Shown in pieces: positions 62,726-64,000 of a stretch of DNA of 64,000 nucleotides; the stretch's first letter is position 1; every line of letters begins with the position of its first letter. The notes beneath the pieces are model-generated. The model worked only from the letters and a program-made list of their open reading frames with translations. It searched no databases and was not told where the DNA came from. Source of the stretch: UTCFX2 sp963827155. Lineage in GTDB: Bacteria; Chloroflexota; Anaerolineae; Anaerolineales; UBA4823. The translations under genes were made by a program, and so were the position numbers. The stretch is taken from assembly GCA_963827155.1 (NCBI GenBank), contig CAWGZV010000003.1, forward strand, positions 310,001 to 374,000, in the 5' to 3' direction.

Positions 62726-64000
62726 TCAGTCCGTAGGAAATGCTTTCGGATCTACTTCGTGCATAATTTCATAAACGGCGTCATAGACTGCCTCAACGTT
62801 TGGCTTGGACCAGTAATCGCCGTCCGAACCGTAAGCAGGGCGATGTTCTTTGGCAGTCAGGGTGCGCGGCGCCGAATCGAGCCAGGAATAGCCCCCTTGT
62901 TTTTCGAGGACCTCTTGCATCAGGTAGGCAGTCGCCCCGCCTGGCACATCTTCGTCGATGAATAGGATCCGGCTGGTCTTTTTGAGCGATTTCGACTACC
63001 CTTCCTTCGATGTCGAATGGAAGAAGCGTCTGCACATCGATCACCTCTGCATCGATCCCGTCATGGCTGAGCGATTGAGCTGCCTCCATTACAATTCGGC
63101 AGCAAGAACCATAGGTTATCAGGCTGATATCCCTGCCTTCTCTCAACACCTCTGGAACGCCAACCGCCAACCGCATTTCACCGATGTTGTCAGGCAGGCG
63201 TTCTTTTAACCGATAACCGTTCAATGCCTCGACCACGATTGCAGGCTCTTCAGCTAGCAGCAAGGTGTTGTAAAAACCTGCTGCCCGGGTCATATCTCTT
63301 GGCGTGAGCAAATATACTCCCCGGGAAAGATGGATAATTCCAGCCATGGGGGAACCCGAATGCCAGATCCCTTCCAAACGATGGCCGCGTGTCCGCACGA
63401 TTAAAGGCGCTCGCTGCCCACCTTTTGTGCGCCAATTCAGCGTTGCCAGGTCGTCTGAGATGATCTGCAGCCCATAGAGCAGGTAGTCGAGATACTGCAC
63501 CTCCGCCAATGGGCGGAGACCGCGCAGCGCCATCCCGATCCCCTGACCAATGATGGTTGCCTCTCGGATCCCGGTATCGGACACTCGCAGCGGGCCAAAC
63601 TTATCTTGCATGCCGCGCATACCCTGGTTTACATCACCCATCACGCCGACATCCTCGCCGAAAGCGATAAACCTCGGTTCTCGGCGAAAAGCGGCCTCGA
63701 AAGCCGCATTCAGCACCTCGAAACCGTACAGTTCGGGTGAATTATCCGAATAAATTGGCTTGATTTCGCCAATGCTTCGCGCCGAAGCGCTCCCTTCAAT
63801 GTATAGGTCAGAATGATATCGCTCATTGGCAATGGCCTCAATTTTGTCCTGCCAGGCTTTTAGATCCTCGCGAGCCTTTTGGATGTTCTGATCGGTCTTC
63901 TCACCCCGAGTGATATTCTGGATTTTATGAGCAGCCTGGCTTAAATCCCTAAGCAGCGGCGCAGGAAGCCCAGCGAGCTTTGTCTTTATCTCTTGTAACT
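62726..64000 (-). CDS. 2-oxoacid dehydrogenase E1, beta part of a probable alpha-beta fusion (one frameshift, 5' end beyond the window)
   Basis: The beta domain begins near LNAAFEAAFRREPRFIAFGE (63716) and includes RTKGGQRAPLIVRTRG, GIWHSGSPMAGIIH and SLITYGSCCRIVMEA. Upstream the same frame stays open to the window edge through a helical linker (TDQNIQKAREDLKAWQDK), as in fused E1 enzymes with an alpha domain first. An excess A in the run at 62979-62983 breaks the frame; repaired it reads TSRILFIDEDVPGGATAYL and ends at 62726. E1 decarboxylates the 2-oxoacid with thiamin diphosphate. The alpha domain lies outside the window. Confidence 0.88.

Noticed and set aside
1..64000. Mobile elements, integrases, tRNA or rRNA genes
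   Set aside because: Reading both strands I found no transposase or integrase protein, no terminal inverted repeats and no cloverleaf-like segment; weak tRNA-like signals could be missed without a dedicated search.

Overview
The window reads as chromosomal DNA of a bacterium of the Chloroflexota, most likely class Anaerolineae. This is inference from several traits. Substrate-binding lipoproteins carry Ala/Pro/Thr-Glu linkers right after the lipobox. There is a class II HMG-CoA reductase, a LexA with a Gram-positive-type SOS box, a REC plus ParA CpaE-like protein, and a zinc-ribbon/cyclase/AAA/TPR regulator, and no LPS or outer-membrane assembly genes. Base composition looks moderate in GC. 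I saw no rRNA, tRNA, CRISPR array, transposase or phage gene.

Layout. 1-4.5 kb: HMG-CoA reductase (cut by the window edge), an orphan GAF histidine kinase, a SpoU-type RNA methyltransferase and a lipoprotein esterase. 4.6-10.5 kb: a DeoR regulator and an Opp/Dpp-type ABC importer with one ATPase. 10.6-31.4 kb: a large carbohydrate-utilisation island. A leftward operon (DeoR, two alcohol dehydrogenases, binding protein, two permeases, BNR/sialidase-like protein, SIS isomerase) and a rightward operon (binding protein, two permeases, 2-hydroxyacid dehydrogenase, DapA/NanA-family aldolase, PfkB kinase, amidohydrolase, YjbQ) diverge from one control region. A leftward IclR operon (aldolase, unknown protein, KdsB-like cytidylyltransferase, YhcH/NanQ-like protein) meets the rightward one. 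Together they look like import and breakdown of a sugar acid or amino sugar.

31.5-37.4 kb: an NAD-linked formate dehydrogenase operon (NuoE and NuoF parts probably one HoxF-like protein, HoxU-like subunit, FdhA) with MazG and EamA genes embedded. 37.5-41.0 kb: a small lipoprotein, an extracellular-type nuclease and lexA. 41.1-50.9 kb: surface-glycan genes (acetyltransferase, three glycosyltransferases, FkbM methyltransferase), a lipoprotein and a multidomain cyclase/AAA/TPR regulator. 51-54 kb: a TPR-REC-ParA protein behind lpd. 54.3-59.2 kb: a cytochrome b/Rieske complex operon joined to an HdrD-like membrane Fe-S protein and a two-cluster Fe-S protein. 59.5-61.2 kb: a NarL-type two-component pair. 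61.4-64 kb: E2 and E1 of a 2-oxoacid dehydrogenase, for which the lpd product would be E3.

At least eleven genes are broken by single-base frameshifts, in most cases in or beside short homopolymers, and one-base corrections restore family-consensus sequence. I treat them mainly as consensus errors and give the repaired gene extents. The least ordinary parts are the IclR-aldolase-unknown-KdsB-YhcH operon, the cytochrome b/HdrD-like operon, and the control elements shared by the two deoR promoters.
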